Part shown: positions 13,101 through 28,100 of the stretch, in pieces
Position numbering within the stretch: position 1 is the stretch's first letter
Layout of the letters: each line of letters begins with the position of its first letter
Source: Mastacembelus armatus
Lineage: Eukaryota; Chordata; Actinopteri; Synbranchiformes; Mastacembelidae
Direction: 5' to 3'
Length of the DNA stretch: 64,000 nt
Assembly: GCF_900324485.2 (NCBI RefSeq)
Contig: NC_046646.1
Location: forward strand, 22,635,500 to 22,699,499
Program-made: the position numbers and the translations under genes
The notes under the pieces: generated by a model
Told to the model about the DNA's origin: nothing
The model's database searches: none
What the model saw: only the letters and a program-made list of their open reading frames with translations

Positions 13101-16100
13101 CTGAAACAGATCAATTAAATTTAACTAACTGATTAATCTGTGCTGGACAGTTCGACCCATTACAAAACATATTATTTTGTGTAATGCGTTTTGTGTGTTG
13201 GATCTTTGTAACACGTGAAGCCGTGTACCTTTCCTCCACGTCTGGCTTTGGGTGGGTTCCCTGCTTTAACCACCTTGGTGGGTCCGGTCAGCTCTGTGGA
13301 GACATATAAAGATGGACGACGTTACAACAGGCTCTTCATGCACAAACACAGACCAAGAAAGCAGGAAAACAACAGATTCTGGTTTTAAATTATTTGGATT
13401 ATTGTCAAAAACAAAAGTTGTGCAGACACCAAAAAAAACAAAAAAAAAAAAAAAAAAACAATCAAACCAAGCAGAACCTGTTTCTCTCTCTCGTTTTTAC
13501 CCACATTTATAAATGCTCTTGTTTTTGTTTATTATTTATTTGCCTGTTTTCTATGTTTGTATTAACTTTCTTGTCTTATCTACCTGTGGCAGGCGGCCTT
13601 TCCCCAGGTCTGTTCTGATTAATATGCAGCTGTGGCATCATTTTCAGATAAACTAAACAAACCGTGCCATAATTTTCCTGCAGTAACAGCAAACACTAAT
13701 CTCAAAAACCCAAAACGCAGCACAAGAAAACCACCAGAATACAAGATCACGACCGGAGCCTATTGAGTCAACATGGAGATAGAGCAGTCATCCAGAGGAA
13801 GTTAACAGGCTGGTCGAAGGAAAAATGTTTTCATGAAAGTGAGAAACACGTTGGAGGAGCTGGAAACAGCAGAAAACTAACTGCTGACTCAAATACCAAA
13901 TGGGTTTTTTCCTGCAAGTGTGTCCCTGAAAACAGCCATCCTGGTGAAAACAAACAGTCCTGGTCATGACTGCTCATAAAAACACTCCAGGTTCAATTAA
14001 CCATGGCCTCAAGTCAGAAAGACCAGGTGTCTGTGGCTCCAGTGTCACCACACTCGACACCCAGCAGCGAAAGCGGTTCACGGGGACTTTGTCGAGCCGT
14101 TTACACCAAACAGTAAATCTCAGTAAGCTCCTTAAGGAGCATCACGCCGAGGGGCAGAGCCAGAAACAGAAAGAGAGATGGGGATAAAATCCTCAGGCAG
14201 AATACGGCACCATCAACACACACACGCAGCAGCAGCAGGGTTTCATTACAGACGTTCACACGTCTGCACTTTAGTGCAAAACATGATAAAACAAGAGAAT
14301 AAAGAAGATATTCAGTTTACTACTGAGTTAGGAAAGAAAAAGCATCAAATCCTCTTATTTGAGAAGCTTAACCAGGTCCCATGTGACAGTTCTGCTCAAA
14401 AACGATCAAAATGATCACTTCAATGATGCTGATTAGTTGATCAATAGAAAATCCATCAATGAATGCTTTCAGCTCTGTTCATCTGCTGGTTGCAGATTTT
14501 CCAACGTGAAGACTTTGTGTCACAGTAAATTAGAAATATTCGGGTTCTGGACTGCAGACCCTGATTAATTGATAAACGAATCAATACAGAAAATAATCGT
14601 TAGTTTCTGCTCCACAACGAATCAGACAGACTAAGGTTCAGCTCAGAGGTCAAACTGATCACAAACATCCAAAACATGAGAGCATGACACAATATGTGAC
14701 GCATAGGTTTAACATCCACAACATGCAACTAAATCCACTGCGAACAGTCCGTTTTTCTTATAAAGTGCCTTTAAACGCCACTCAAGGATGCTTTAGAGAG
14801 ATAAACATTATCCAGAATAAACAGGATAAAGCTGAGCCTCAAGATAAATGACTAAATTAATTTTGCTATGACATTAAAAAGAGTCAGAGGTGAAGTTAAA
14901 CACTAAAACCTGACAGTGCACAACATGCTAACACAACACACGGCTCACAGCTAAAGACTCCCAGACACAGAGCGACGCTCATCCAGAACTCCACCCAGCA
15001 GGTAACAACAGGTAACGAAAATACAGGTGAATTGGTTTGCAGCACATGTACCAGGCAGGTCTTTCATATTGTCTTTTCTATTGTTTTCTTTCATTAAAAG
15101 AAGCTAAAAGAAAGATCTTGTGTGTGTTTTTCTTATTTGGACAGGGATTTGTGCCAAAATGTGGGAATATACAAGGTTTAACATTACAATATAAATTGGA
15201 AATTCTGCAGAGTAACACAAAAGTAATTGAAGTAATGCAATATGGCCCATCATGCTGTAAAACCTGCAGCACAGACAGAAGCACATCAGGTCCAAATCTC
15301 ACTTTCAGGAATCAGCGACTAGAATTAAAAGCTTAGATCCAATTTGGAGCCAGTTCTCGACACCAAATGTGTATTCTCCTGCCCCCTTTGTGTCCAAGAA
15401 AATGGACCTGGATCATGCACTGACTTCACCTTGGATCATTTTTGACTTTATTAAAGTTGTAACTCGTGAATTTGAGAACTGGGTGAAACAGAGACAAACA
15501 GCTTCCTGATGCTTCAGATTTGACCTTTGCCTCATTCTGTTTGCTAAACCGTGTCACTGTCATGTGTAGTTAACAGAAGCTCTGTGGGCAGAGAGACTTT
15601 TGCCCTAACAAAACTTCTGGGAAGCTCATTTTCTGTTGAACAGTGCACAGCAACAAAGAGATCAAATCCAACAACAATCCTGCAACCTGAGCCCACCCCA
15701 GGCCGAGGGTGTGGTGTCCTTCATTATTACAACACGCTGTGTGCAACATCCATTCAGATAATACAACAATGATCACCTACATTCCTCCTGCGGCATTTAC
15801 CTTTAACTGTGACTCGCTAGCGAAGAAGAAGAAGTAAACTGTGAGTTGGTCTCATGTTTGTCCTCAGAGGATCAAACAGAGGTGACATTGATTGTGAATG
15901 TGAGATAAACACTATTAAGGCTAAAAGGCTGATAAATATTCACATTTAAAACCTTCCTATAGTCATTTTTAAATCAGCCATCAAGTGCAACAAGCACTAT
16001 TTCCTCTCAAAATGTACTAAATGTTCTCTGAACTCCAGCTGCTTCACGTTGGTTTAAAGGTTAACCAGCGACATTGAACGCATCGGCTGACCACTCACAT

Positions 16101-19100
16101 TAAATGATAAAGTCTGTTCCTGCTGCCGATCGTTGCATTTAATGTCTGTACTTAATGTCTGTACTTCAGACATGCAGGATATATTCATGTTTTGGCCTCA
16201 GAGTGCAAGACTTTAGGAAACCTGCCAATGTCAAGGCAGACCTGATGGTTTTCCACCTGCTGTAAATATTGATTATATGACACATTGAAATAACAGCTGG
16301 AAGCTACTGTATGTGTGTGTTTCAGGAGGTCCTGTCTCAAGAACATTAAGCCTATAAAGTTTGACGGGACGTCTGACTGGATCTTCTAAAGGCCCCACCC
16401 AGTCCCTGTTCAGCCCCAAAAATCAGACTGAAGAGTTCACACTGGTTTCAATGCTGCAACACTACTCTGTCAGTAATTACACTCCCACAGAGCCTGATAT
16501 CCCACTGATAATACTGAGAATAACAGCATCATGTGACCACCTCAGCAGGAACAGACTGGGAACATCAGGTGTTGGGACAAGTTTCTGGGAGGGACAGAAA
16601 CATGGTGGCACCAAAACCGACTAACACGACATTTTGGTTGGAGACGTTCAAAATATTTAACGACTTGATGGTCAAAGAAGATGAACGAATCCAGAACCAT
16701 CAACCCAATCAATCAATCAAACGTCTCCTATTCTTTAACTTTTTAAAGCGTCTACATTTAATGTGACATTAGAGCTTCTTAAAAACCTGCTGTTTCAACT
16801 CAACGTCCCACTGGTCTTAATCTCTGCTGACATGACGTCAACGACTTCTCAAGCTGAAGCTGCAGCCTGTCGCTCTGCATCAACTGAGAAGTTCATTTTC
16901 TGACGATGAAATGTTTCTCTGGGGTTTTACGAGCTTTAGCTGACCTGAACTCGCAGACTAACACCAGAGGTTTCTAGTTTCCAAATATCCATGTGACTTT
17001 CACCTGCCAGACTGATACACACCACCTGGATATTTGTCCACAACTGAAACCTGCTGGAACTGAAAACACCAACTTCACACATCAGGTCTGTTAATTCAAG
17101 GAATCAGGAGTGAATTCCTCAAGCGTTTATCCCCTCTTATCTGCTTAGACCAAACACAGAGCGTGAACAACAGAAATCTTTCAGAAACGTCACTCTGCTG
17201 CTTAAAGGCCACGTTCAACAGGCCAAGACACAAACCAGATTTACAGTGTGACCAGAAACGGCTCAACTTTCTCATCAGCTTCACTTTTTTTCCTCTAAAG
17301 TTATTTTCGAACGCCTAATCACAGGACAAATAGCGAAACACATTTTTACTTTCAGCCTCGTCATCATTGCAGGAGGTGTGACAGGCTCCGAAACAGCCTC
17401 ACAGAAACTGCCAAGGGGGACGGGACAATATTGATTCTACAAAAAGTCTTTTTTTCATTTGCTGTATTTGTTTAAAGACTCAAAATCTCTGTTTGTCTTC
17501 CTGTAACACGTCTAACATCTCATTACGTGTTTAGCAGCTAAACTGATACTGCGGTCCAGACTGGAATATCTCAGAAACTACTGGAGTTGGCTCACAGGGC
17601 TGCTCAGTGCTCCCTGCACCATCAGATGAGGCCCCCCAGGGCCAGGACGCCTGCCAGACTATAAGCTGCTGCTCCTCGGGCAGTCGGCAGTGAACTTAGC
17701 AGACACTCTCCCTGAAGGAAGTGGCTTTCCTCTTTTTTAAAACAATGATTTATTCCAGTTTTACTTCTGGGTGCAGTAATTATCCCCAGAGCTTTTTATT
17801 ATGATTTAGAAATCCACTAGACATTCTGTAGATTCAGAGAAAGTACTACTCCAAAGTGCTGGTATAATTTACTACCCTAGCGGCCATTAAATACAACCAC
17901 AAAATACTGAGGTCACGACTGGTCAAACCCACATTTTCAGACTGTGTGACCTGTGTAACATTAACTCAGCCTGCAAACAGGCCCAGACCACTTTTATCAT
18001 CTGTATTATAGAGACGTACTGCTATAAAAAAAAAAAAAACAAGCTGATGAGTCAAATGTTTTCCACATTTTTAACCACAATCATGCAAACCTGCAAACAC
18101 AAATGGCCAGAAACAGCTGATCCTCAATATTTTGTAACCATTTCAAATTTCACAGTTAGACATCTGTGAGCGACACCTCAAAGCAAATGGCTTTTTAGTC
18201 TCTTTACCAGTGTAATTCACCTGATTTTTGCAACGCATCAAAAAAAAAAAAAAAAAAATACAAATAAAAACAGCTCTCGATTAACTTTTAGCTGCTGATC
18301 TTGTTTGTGCAAATTTTGAGAAATTATTTATATGAACCTGAGAACAGTCCGACTCCACAGGTACGTTAGGGTTGTGTGTTCAGCTGCACACAAGCACCGA
18401 TAAGACTGTTATAACTTTCTAAAACTCAAGGTCAAGCCTGTTTGTCACAGACACATGTAGATACTGACCAAAGGGCTCCAATTTACTCCCAAGCTGCATC
18501 AGCAAATAAACAAATAGAACAGGAACCAACAAGGAGGAGAAGATCTGCAAGACCAGCCAGACAAACGTCATAAACTTTAAAACACAGCTGCATTGCACAA
18601 ATGTCCCTGTATCAATGGGGCTTTTAGAAAAAGGACAAAAATACACGTGATCTCTCTCCTCCCACATGGGACTTTGTCAATCACTGGACAAATGTGATTG
18701 ACATGTGATCTGTGACCACAACATCATCACTTGTGAATAAGCAAAAAACAAACGGTTGAACCGAGATGGATCAGCTGTACCTGATGCACGAGAACACACA
18801 AATACTGCAGCACCCACATCAGAGCAACTTCTAACCAGCTATTGTTTCACCACTTCATACAAAATCAATCTGTCAGTCTCCTCTTGCTGATGAGTATTTA
18901 CCAGACGGGTGCAGACTTTCTGAACTTTGACATATTAGGAAACACACTTTGCATTCTTACAGGGAGGAGACATCCCACTTCTATGTGTGCCCAGTAAGAG
19001 AGCCAAGAGCAGGAGGTGTTCATCCTAATTTAGCAAAAGACTGGAAGAAAGAGCAATCCAATTTATATAATGTAATTAACGAGCTCAACAACAGGCAGGA

Positions 19101-22100
19101 GAATCACACAAAGCTGCAATAACAGGTGTGATTTGGCCCAATCAGGGTGAAACTGTCATTTCAATCCTGACATGAATGTAAAGAAGGACAATCCCCAAAA
19201 TGACCCGAATCCTTTTTTAATCACAGCCAAGATTATCACATATAAAAACATCATGTTAAACATATGAAAACTGTATTTAAATTAATAACAGCATGATCAC
19301 TAAGCTGTAAAACCAGATCAGCTTGTGGGTTCCTCTCTGCGAATCTCCTTTCACACATGGGTGGTCGTGTGTTCAGTTTCTAAAATTAGAAAAATATTTA
19401 CAGCCACTTTGTCTTTCTGCTTACACAAGGTTAAAATTTTTTATGCTGCGTTAAAACAGTAAAGAACTGTGACCTGTGTATTTCCCCACAAACACAAATG
19501 AGGTTTTGGTGTCGGGTTAGAGCTGGTTCAACTGGCAACCCGCCTTAAAACCAGTTTGCTTTTCTACAGGCTACCGACCCACGTCTTTATGTCAGTTTAC
19601 ATCTGTACTGCACTTGGACTACAAAAAGAAAAAAAGTAGAAAATCCATTTTTAGTTGAACTCAATATCAATTCTTAAAATTATAAAAGTCAATAAGTGAA
19701 TCTTTAGTTTTTATCAATTATTGCGTTTCAATTTGCGTTAAATGTGGCGTAATTCTCCTCCAGTCCTGCCGACATCACAAACCGCGATCAGTCTGACAGT
19801 GAACCTGTTAAAGTGCAGTTTTCCTCTGGAAAGATGTCCGCACCTATAGCAGCGTTGAGACCGACAGCTGCAAAAACACGATTAAAGTAGTGGAATCACA
19901 ATATTTGATACCGACACAGGATGAGGTGGTAACGCAGATGTTTAACGACGTGGTGTAACCTCAAGACGGTCGAGCTATTTTCCATTATAAAGATAAACGT
20001 GGGTTTTTAAATCTAAGAGCTGTTTTCATTTTTTATGTAATAAAGGCGTTTAACAGTTAATCTGCTTTGGTAGAAAAGGGAGAGTACAGACTCATGATTG
20101 TATGTAAACCATGTTAGATGCCACAACACAGCACAGCGGTTTGTAATACTCAGGATTTCACAGTGGGAACTTCAGGTAAAAAAAAAAATAGCAATCTTCC
20201 TTTAACTTGTTTCCTTAATCATCAGTTTGCCAAACACACATCAGTGTTTCAGAGCCTCTTCCTCTCTTTGTTCCCTTCTTCTTTCTCCACAGCACGTAAG
20301 AGACAGTTGTTGTGAACGTCTGACTGCCAGAGGCCACCATTAACATCAGCCACCACCAAACCCCACAGTTCACATTAACCGTTATCTCCAGTACTTAGTT
20401 CAATTCATTCACTCCACATGTGATCGCTGTGCACATTCAAAACGGCTCATTGCTTTATTTATATGTAGATTCAAACAAAACCACAACTGCAATTTGTGCA
20501 ACGTGCATAAGCCCAACTTTGCATGTCCTGTTTATTATTGTCTCTAACTTCACTGGCCCAACACCCGTGGGTGTTCCTATGCAGCATGCACCGGAGACAG
20601 TACCTGCTGCAAAGCCTGCAGGGAACCGCTGGTGAAACCTAAGAATAAATCTTGAGCCACGTCAGCCCTGCAGTTTTAGATAAACACAGTGGTAGTGGTG
20701 GGAAACGGGCCCAGTCCTCAGCCAGACGCTGGGACTTTCTGCCATGTGCTGCAACATCATTGTGAAGTTGTGTTTAAAAGAATAACTCATTTATATAAAG
20801 TGTTGTATTCTGGGATTTCCCCAGTTCAACAGGGGAAAACAGCAGCACCATGACATCTTCCTCATAGGAGAAAACCTGTGAACATGCATTTTATTGCTAA
20901 ACACCTCTCAGTTTCTCTTTGCAAGAAAAAACATGACAAACATTCCCATGACTTGTTTAAAATTTCCCAAAACAGCCAGGATGTCTCGTTTCGTCTCGTC
21001 ACAGAAAAGGCAGCAACAGGATGAGATCAGCTTAAAAACCACCTTCTGAAAACGTCCAGTCACTTCTCACAGACAAAATCTCAAGTAACATTTAATTGTG
21101 AAACTTAATCCACAGCATTATCTCCTAGCTGCTCATGCACCGACGCTCTGACATGCACAGCACAGCGGAGTGACGACAGAGGAGGGAAGCCCGTCTGCAA
21201 CAACCAAATATGGAGGAAACGGCAGTCAGAGCGCACGCCGGCAAGCCAACCCGCCTCCCTGCTACACACACTCCCATTGAACACTCTCCCATAGAGTCAC
21301 ATGACCACTGCGGTGACATCACCTCTTGCAGAGTAAAAGGCTCAGACAGCAAAAGGCCGGGAGGCGTCTCCCTGCAAACACAGTAGGCCGAGGTCATGTA
21401 ACAGGAGACACACTGGGCTTAACAAACCTCACCTGAGATCACAGGCTCTAACCGGTTAACTCTGCATCCACAGTCTTGGATGAAGCCTCAAATCTGGCCC
21501 TGGATGTTTTCTGGCATTTTTGCATTCGGCTGTTTTTGATTAAAATCCCTCTCAGCTACAGCGTGTTGCTGCGAGCAGCTGCACCTGTCTGACATTAGTG
21601 AGTAAAGATTTTAACTTCTGTCAAACACAAAACTGACAGACGAGCTTTAAAACAAAGGCGAGATTATCTTTAAAAATTTGTGAAAAGGAAACTTGCACCA
21701 AGAAGAGACACGTCTTCATTTAAAAGGGAGGAAAAAAATCAGAAACGGGCCATGGTGATGCATTTATCACAGTCAGGACGTGTTTGAAAAGCATTTGAGT
21801 TTGTACCATCAAACGTGACTATAGTTGGTCACAGCTGAGGGTGGAGTGAAATGCCGACCGTCACAGAACGAGGAGGCAACGTGTTATTTATTAACCACGA
21901 GGTTAAGGGCGCATATTCTCAGACATGACCATTCATCAGTCTGTGAAAACTGTCTGTCCTTTGTGTCATTCAGACCTAGGTCAGTTTTACATTAACGCTC
22001 CTCACGGCTGCATTCAGACAGACGACACGACAGCACAGAGCGCCGTGGCAGACACGTGATATTTCCTCTTATGACAAGCACATCATTTAAGTATGATGCA

Positions 22101-25100
22101 TGAGGTCCATCGCACGTAACAACCTTCTGCGTCGGGACGTCAAAATCTTGTGCGAGCCTGTGAATAATGTGACTGCACCGGTTCACACTTGTTCGAGTGA
22201 TGTGTAGAAGTTATTTGGTCCAACTTAGTAAAATTATTGTTGTAAAATTTCAAAAAGGCTCTGCAGATTTTCACTGATTGATAAACGTGTCATCACAGCA
22301 GGGACAGCTGGTTTGGAGTGAAGGCACAGACCTGTGTCTCCCTGAAAGCAGAACATGAAGTTCAGTCACAGTAAAATAATAGCAGCCGTTGTTTCCTGTC
22401 TGGCTTTCTTTAGGTTTGTAATGCATGTCACAAAAAGTAAACGCACTTCCCTCCCAGATAACCACCATTATGAAAGACAAGTACCAGTTACCACCAACTG
22501 GTCAACAAGCTTCTTTACTTCTGCCCCACGACTTACGACTCCAGACATCAACCCAACAAACCCAGAGAAAGTTGGGAACTGACTCCTACGGCTTTTCAAA
22601 CAGAGCATTACTAAAATGTATGACACATCTCTTTCAAGGCTCAGTGGGCTTGGATGATCATGTTTTCATACACCACTAACTGGACACGTCCCTGATGCAG
22701 GCGGTCCACACCCTGAGCGAACGCCTGTCCTGCCAAGCCTCCGCGGAGAGATGACCCGCTATCACCGACTCCAGACGCAGCCGCCAGACAGATAAAAGCA
22801 ACTCGAGCTGGACCGTGTGAGACAAGGGCTCATCTGAAACAGCTGATGAAGCATATGGGTGTGTTGGTGCAGCCACAAGAGGCTGATACCTCGAGGAGCT
22901 TCCCCACTCCGTCAGACACCAAAGGTCGGACCCTGAGAAAGTGGAGCTTCAAGCCGAGCATAAAGGCTGCAAAACATCTGACACGTTTTAATGATGATTC
23001 TGGGTTATCCAGGGCTGCAACTGATCCGTGACGACTCAAACATATTTTGTCCAACCAAAAATCCAAACACCAAAGTTTTTAAATTCACAACAATATAAAA
23101 CAGAGAAAAGCAGCAAATCCTCAAACTACAGCAGCTGAAAACAGCGAATGACATTTTGGCTCAAACGCTTCATCAATCAAATAAATTTTCTGTCGATTGA
23201 CTAATCGATATTTAAGTCTTTAGGAACTGCTGCTCAAGACGCGACACATTTGCTAAAACTGTTAGTACAAAAGGCAAAAACACCAGCTCGAACCAAAGTG
23301 ATCACCAGAAAACTGACAGGAACATTGCAGCTCATTCTGTTAATATGACAACACATTTCCCTTCCCTGGGAGGCTCCAATCCCAGCCTGCACGACAGCGT
23401 TACAATTATTTATCATCTTGTTCCAGCTCAAAATATGTTCAATGAAAACCACCAAGGAAGACTCCACCGAATAAAACTGGGTAAATGATCTAGGTTTGCA
23501 TAAAATGAGCTCGTTCAGTGGTTTGTGGCTTATTTCAAAATCACACTGGGCTGTAAAAATTAAAGCATCTAGTGGGCACATTAAAAATGTATTAAAAAAA
23601 AGAGATAAGGTGATCTAACTCAGCAAATAACATGAAATACTGTAAAATATCAACGTTCACTTTGACTTCCTGACACGAGGACAGTCTCACTTCCACAGGC
23701 TGACGGGCAGTGAGCGAGCGGCTTCCAGGTTCATGACCTTTGCCTCATAAAGTCCGAGCTACAAACAGCCCTAAGGTTTGTGTTAACAAAACGACAAAAA
23801 AGGTTCACAAGGTGACGGAGTCGAGTCCGTCAAATTCACAGCTTTATTTGGAGCTGCTGAGAGAACAAGGAACCCCCCTAACGCTTTACTTCAACCCCCT
23901 CAGTGCAGCATTTAGACACATTATACCAACGATTAACACGCTATGATGTTGGGCACCACAACTAACAGATAATGAATGACTGTAAATTACCTCATAGGAG
24001 AAACTAAGTGTTAAAGGACTCACATCTCAGTACAGCAACACTTCAGTGTTTCCTAAAGGAAGGGTTAAAGTAAACAGTTTCCAAAATACTGTTTGCTGTG
24101 AAATATCCTCAACACTACCTGAGGTTAAAGGCGACACACTTCCAGACCAAAAGCTGTTTAAACTTCCAAAGAAGATGAAGAAGATTGGGGGAGGGGGGTT
24201 CAGTCAACATTGACTTTCTACTCAAACGCTGACATCTCCATTTGCACATGCTAAACAAATGCTAATACTTCAAGCCAAACCTCCATTTACATGTCTTACT
24301 TTGGCAGACCAGCCTGTCAATCCTGATATTATCTCAGACAACATGCAGCTGCTTCACCTGTAGACTAATCACCAAGGAGGAGCAGCAGATCCTTAAAGTC
24401 CTGCAAACCGTGAGGGCGGGCCTCCGTGGATCTGAGTCCACGTGTATCATCTGTCATAAGCAGCAGTTCAACACTCACTAATGAAGGAAAAACACAGCGT
24501 AGCTTTGGATTCCAGCTTGGGCTTGGTTCTGGTTACACTGCTGCAGGTGCTGGCCTGGGTTAGGTCTTAGTTTCAGGCCACACAGTAAAGTGACCACTGC
24601 TGGAACATTTTTAAGCAATAAATGACATTAGGAAATACTTTCAGCTCTGCTATTAAAAACATTTTGAGCTCATTCGGTGCCCTACTGGCAGAAGATTTAA
24701 ATGCACCGACTCATTCAAGGCTGTGATGACCAAGGACAAAACAGACAAACAAACAAACAAAAAAAAAGCAAAAATGCAGGGTCATCTGTTGATCCTGGCT
24801 CTAATTTTACCACAACTCCACTGTTTCCATTGCAGGGACAGAGACAGATGAGATGCAGCAGCACATCAGCTCTTCCCGTTGCATCTTCTGCTTCAGCCTG
24901 AACACAGTCTTACTGTCGGTCAGCAGCAACAGGAGCTGCAGCAGGACCAGAAACTAACCTGCTGAGCCAAAGTGGCTGTTAAATTTCTGCACTGGACCAT
25001 GTGATCAACTGCATCATGCTGTACTTGATCTGTTCTCATTTGCAGCAAAATAAAAAATGAATCAATCTGAAATACACAGATGAATTAAGACAAACTGTTC

Positions 25101-28100
25101 AGAGGAACCCAGTCTATCTACCTGTCTGGGACACTGATCCAAAATCAGCACCGCACACATTATAAAACAAACAAAAAAACAAAAACACACTGACAAACTG
25201 TGCTGAAGCTAATTTAACACGAACAACAGAGTTGGAAGAACGATGTCGTGACTGCATCGGGTCAGTGTGATGAATCATTCATACCACACTAACCAATCTG
25301 CTTTTGTTCAGCAGCTCCACTTTGATTTTGGTGGCATCTCTGCAACAAGTCTGGCATTCGGGAGAAGATCTTTTACTTTCTGTTCAGACAAATCTGAGAA
25401 GTGATTTAGATAAATGCCAGAAACCAGGAGCTTTGCCTCCTCATTACAGGTACGAGGCCAAGATGACAGCCAGAAGCTAACACATCTGATCAGCACAGCT
25501 CAGTGAAACCGTTCATCTAGTCGCTGAAGCTGTTGGGTCGAACCAGCTCATCACCTCAACCCAGAGGATCTGTCTGGAAGAACTGCCCAAATCCAGGTGG
25601 ACAAGACTGGAAGCTGAACCTGCTGCCAATGAGTCTACAAACTAGATAATTAAAGGAAGAATCCACTGCTCCATAGAGCTTCCACTGAAATTCCTGCATT
25701 TTTCCAGTGTTTTTGGAAGTTTACAAAGAGCTCTGGTCATACAGAGGAAAGCTGCCTGTTATTCACTGACACACAGGAAGCTGGTTGAATATCAGTCAGT
25801 CTTCATTTAAAAGCATGGCCTCTGTGAAAAAATTAGAAATTTAGTTTGATTCTGAATGAATTTGCACAAATTTCTAAAGACTTGTGTTTATCTTGTCATT
25901 ACAGGGGACTGAGTGCAGTTAATGAGCCAATTTCTTTTCATGTAAATATCCACAACAGAGAACAGTGTGGAAGAAAAAGTGTGAAGGTGTCTGAAGCCTC
26001 TGTATTACCAGGTTTTGTAATCTCCTCACAGGTGATAAGAGCCGTGGCCTATAAGGTCACCGCTTTGATGTGTCTCACATTTCCACCATGAGACATTTCA
26101 AGAGCTCAGTTATATCATATAATAATGTCCCCTCTGTGCTCTGAACGGAGAGTTTGGGTTTCTCCCCTCTGGACAGGGACTAACAGGGCGAAAACTATTT
26201 TATCTCTAACGGCGTCAAACGACTAAACTCCTCATGGTGAAGCAGCTGATGGTCATGGTTGCATATGAGCATTGGGCGGTGATGGTAATGACCTTTCATG
26301 GCAGGTTTGGTTTATCTTACTGTATTTAATCATGATTCATGAAGTAAAAAGTCCAAGCTCAGCTTTTCACCTCCAGAATGTGAAGCTAATTCTGACATGG
26401 CAAAGAAACGGGAGCTGGTGACGAACTCGTCGCTGTATCTGTGTGACTAGAAATGATATCCTCAATAATTAACAAAAAGCCCAGCGAGCAGGGGCATGTC
26501 AGCAGTGATTATGAAAATGTGTTGCTTATGAATCCAGATCCACCCTCCTATTGCATCAAATCAAAAAACAGTAACACACTCCCACTCCTGAGACGAGCAG
26601 TCTGAGCTGTGGAAACATATTTCCAGCCTTACAGCCGGTGCCCTTATCCAAGACACAAGTCCTGGGTCCTGTTCAAGGACACACTGAGTACACACACACA
26701 CACACACACACCAATGATTAGAGACTTTTACCTGTTAAAAATCACTAAACCCTTTTACCTTTTGGTTGTTGAACAACCTGTCTAAATCAAAGGCTTTGAG
26801 CTTTGCCGTCATCTTCAGAAAACAACTTTGAAACATTTTAAGTGCTGCTTCGCTTTTGGCTTCACACATAAAAATCATTTGCTAATGACAGTGTACAAAT
26901 TAAATAAACGCCTGACGAAATTAACCAGCAACTGTACAGAAAAATCAGATGATCACTTCAGGCTTTTTCAAATAAAATGTGGGAAATTCTTTAGTTTTGG
27001 TTTCTCATGCTTTTCTCCATCACTTCTGCCAGTTATGCAAATATTATGAGACTTTGTTAATCGATTACTCGACAACAAAAATGATTTAGGTGGGACAGTC
27101 ACATCTGTCCAGCATCGGAGGCTGAACAACATCTGTTGAGACCAGGCGGCTTCAAAACAAAACTAAACCCTGACATTTTCTGTGAAATACTGGTTCCCCC
27201 TCTTCCTGCCTTTATCAATCGATTTATCGATTCGATTCGATTCGAGCTGAAACCTTCGCTCTTCGAAAAAGGGTTTAAGGCCACTGCTCTAAACACTTGG
27301 TCAAGCTTGACGTTTGCATGTTTTGCCTTTGGATGAACATAAAAAAAAAGGGGGGGGGGGGGCACTCCAGCCTGGTGAGCTCAGCCTCTGGCTCCCAGCC
27401 ACATCTATTTGCTGATGTGACAGCTTGTGGACCCATCCATCCACTCCACCCAGACGGGTCCAGATTCAGGGTGCAGTCTGTACCCTGAAGTCTGCATTGT
27501 GAAACACAAAGACAACACAATCTGCTGACGGGCAGCATCATGATGACTTGACTGTAAAACAACAAGTGTCCAGGGAGAAAACACACATGGCTGAGACATG
27601 AAACCACGTTGCCCTGACAGAGAAGAAAGAGGGGCCGTTTCCTCCATGTGCGTCCACAACTATCAGTCAAATAATTAACCATGAGCCCTAAACCAAAGAT
27701 CGTCCCACTGAAGATCTGACAAACACTTTTCATCTCGGATCAGTGTCAGATCACACAGAAGCCATGATGACTCTGCCTGCTAGCTCCCATGCTAACGACA
27801 GCTAGCTGGGTGGACAAGCAGGCAGAAGCCGGGTCAGCGCTGACAACACCTACACGACATGACAACCGGGCTGCCACCCACGAAACCCCCACCCTGCTTC
27901 ACACAGGACCACCTCAAACCACGTCTGGTTTCTGGAGTTTGCACAAAAACGGTCAAAACGCTCCCTGGTGGCCGGCTAACTGCTAGCTAGCTAGCTAGCG
28001 CCCATGCCTTTCTCTCGGGGAACACGTGGAGTGAACACGTGACGTCTCACAACAAACCTACTCCTTTTTCTCGGATTAAACGAGCAGATGTTTCACGTTT

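Noticed and set aside
22676-23031. GC-richer overlapping open frames in larp1 intron 1
   Set aside because: No recognisable protein family, no convincing splice sites, and the right end merges with a dispersed repeat.
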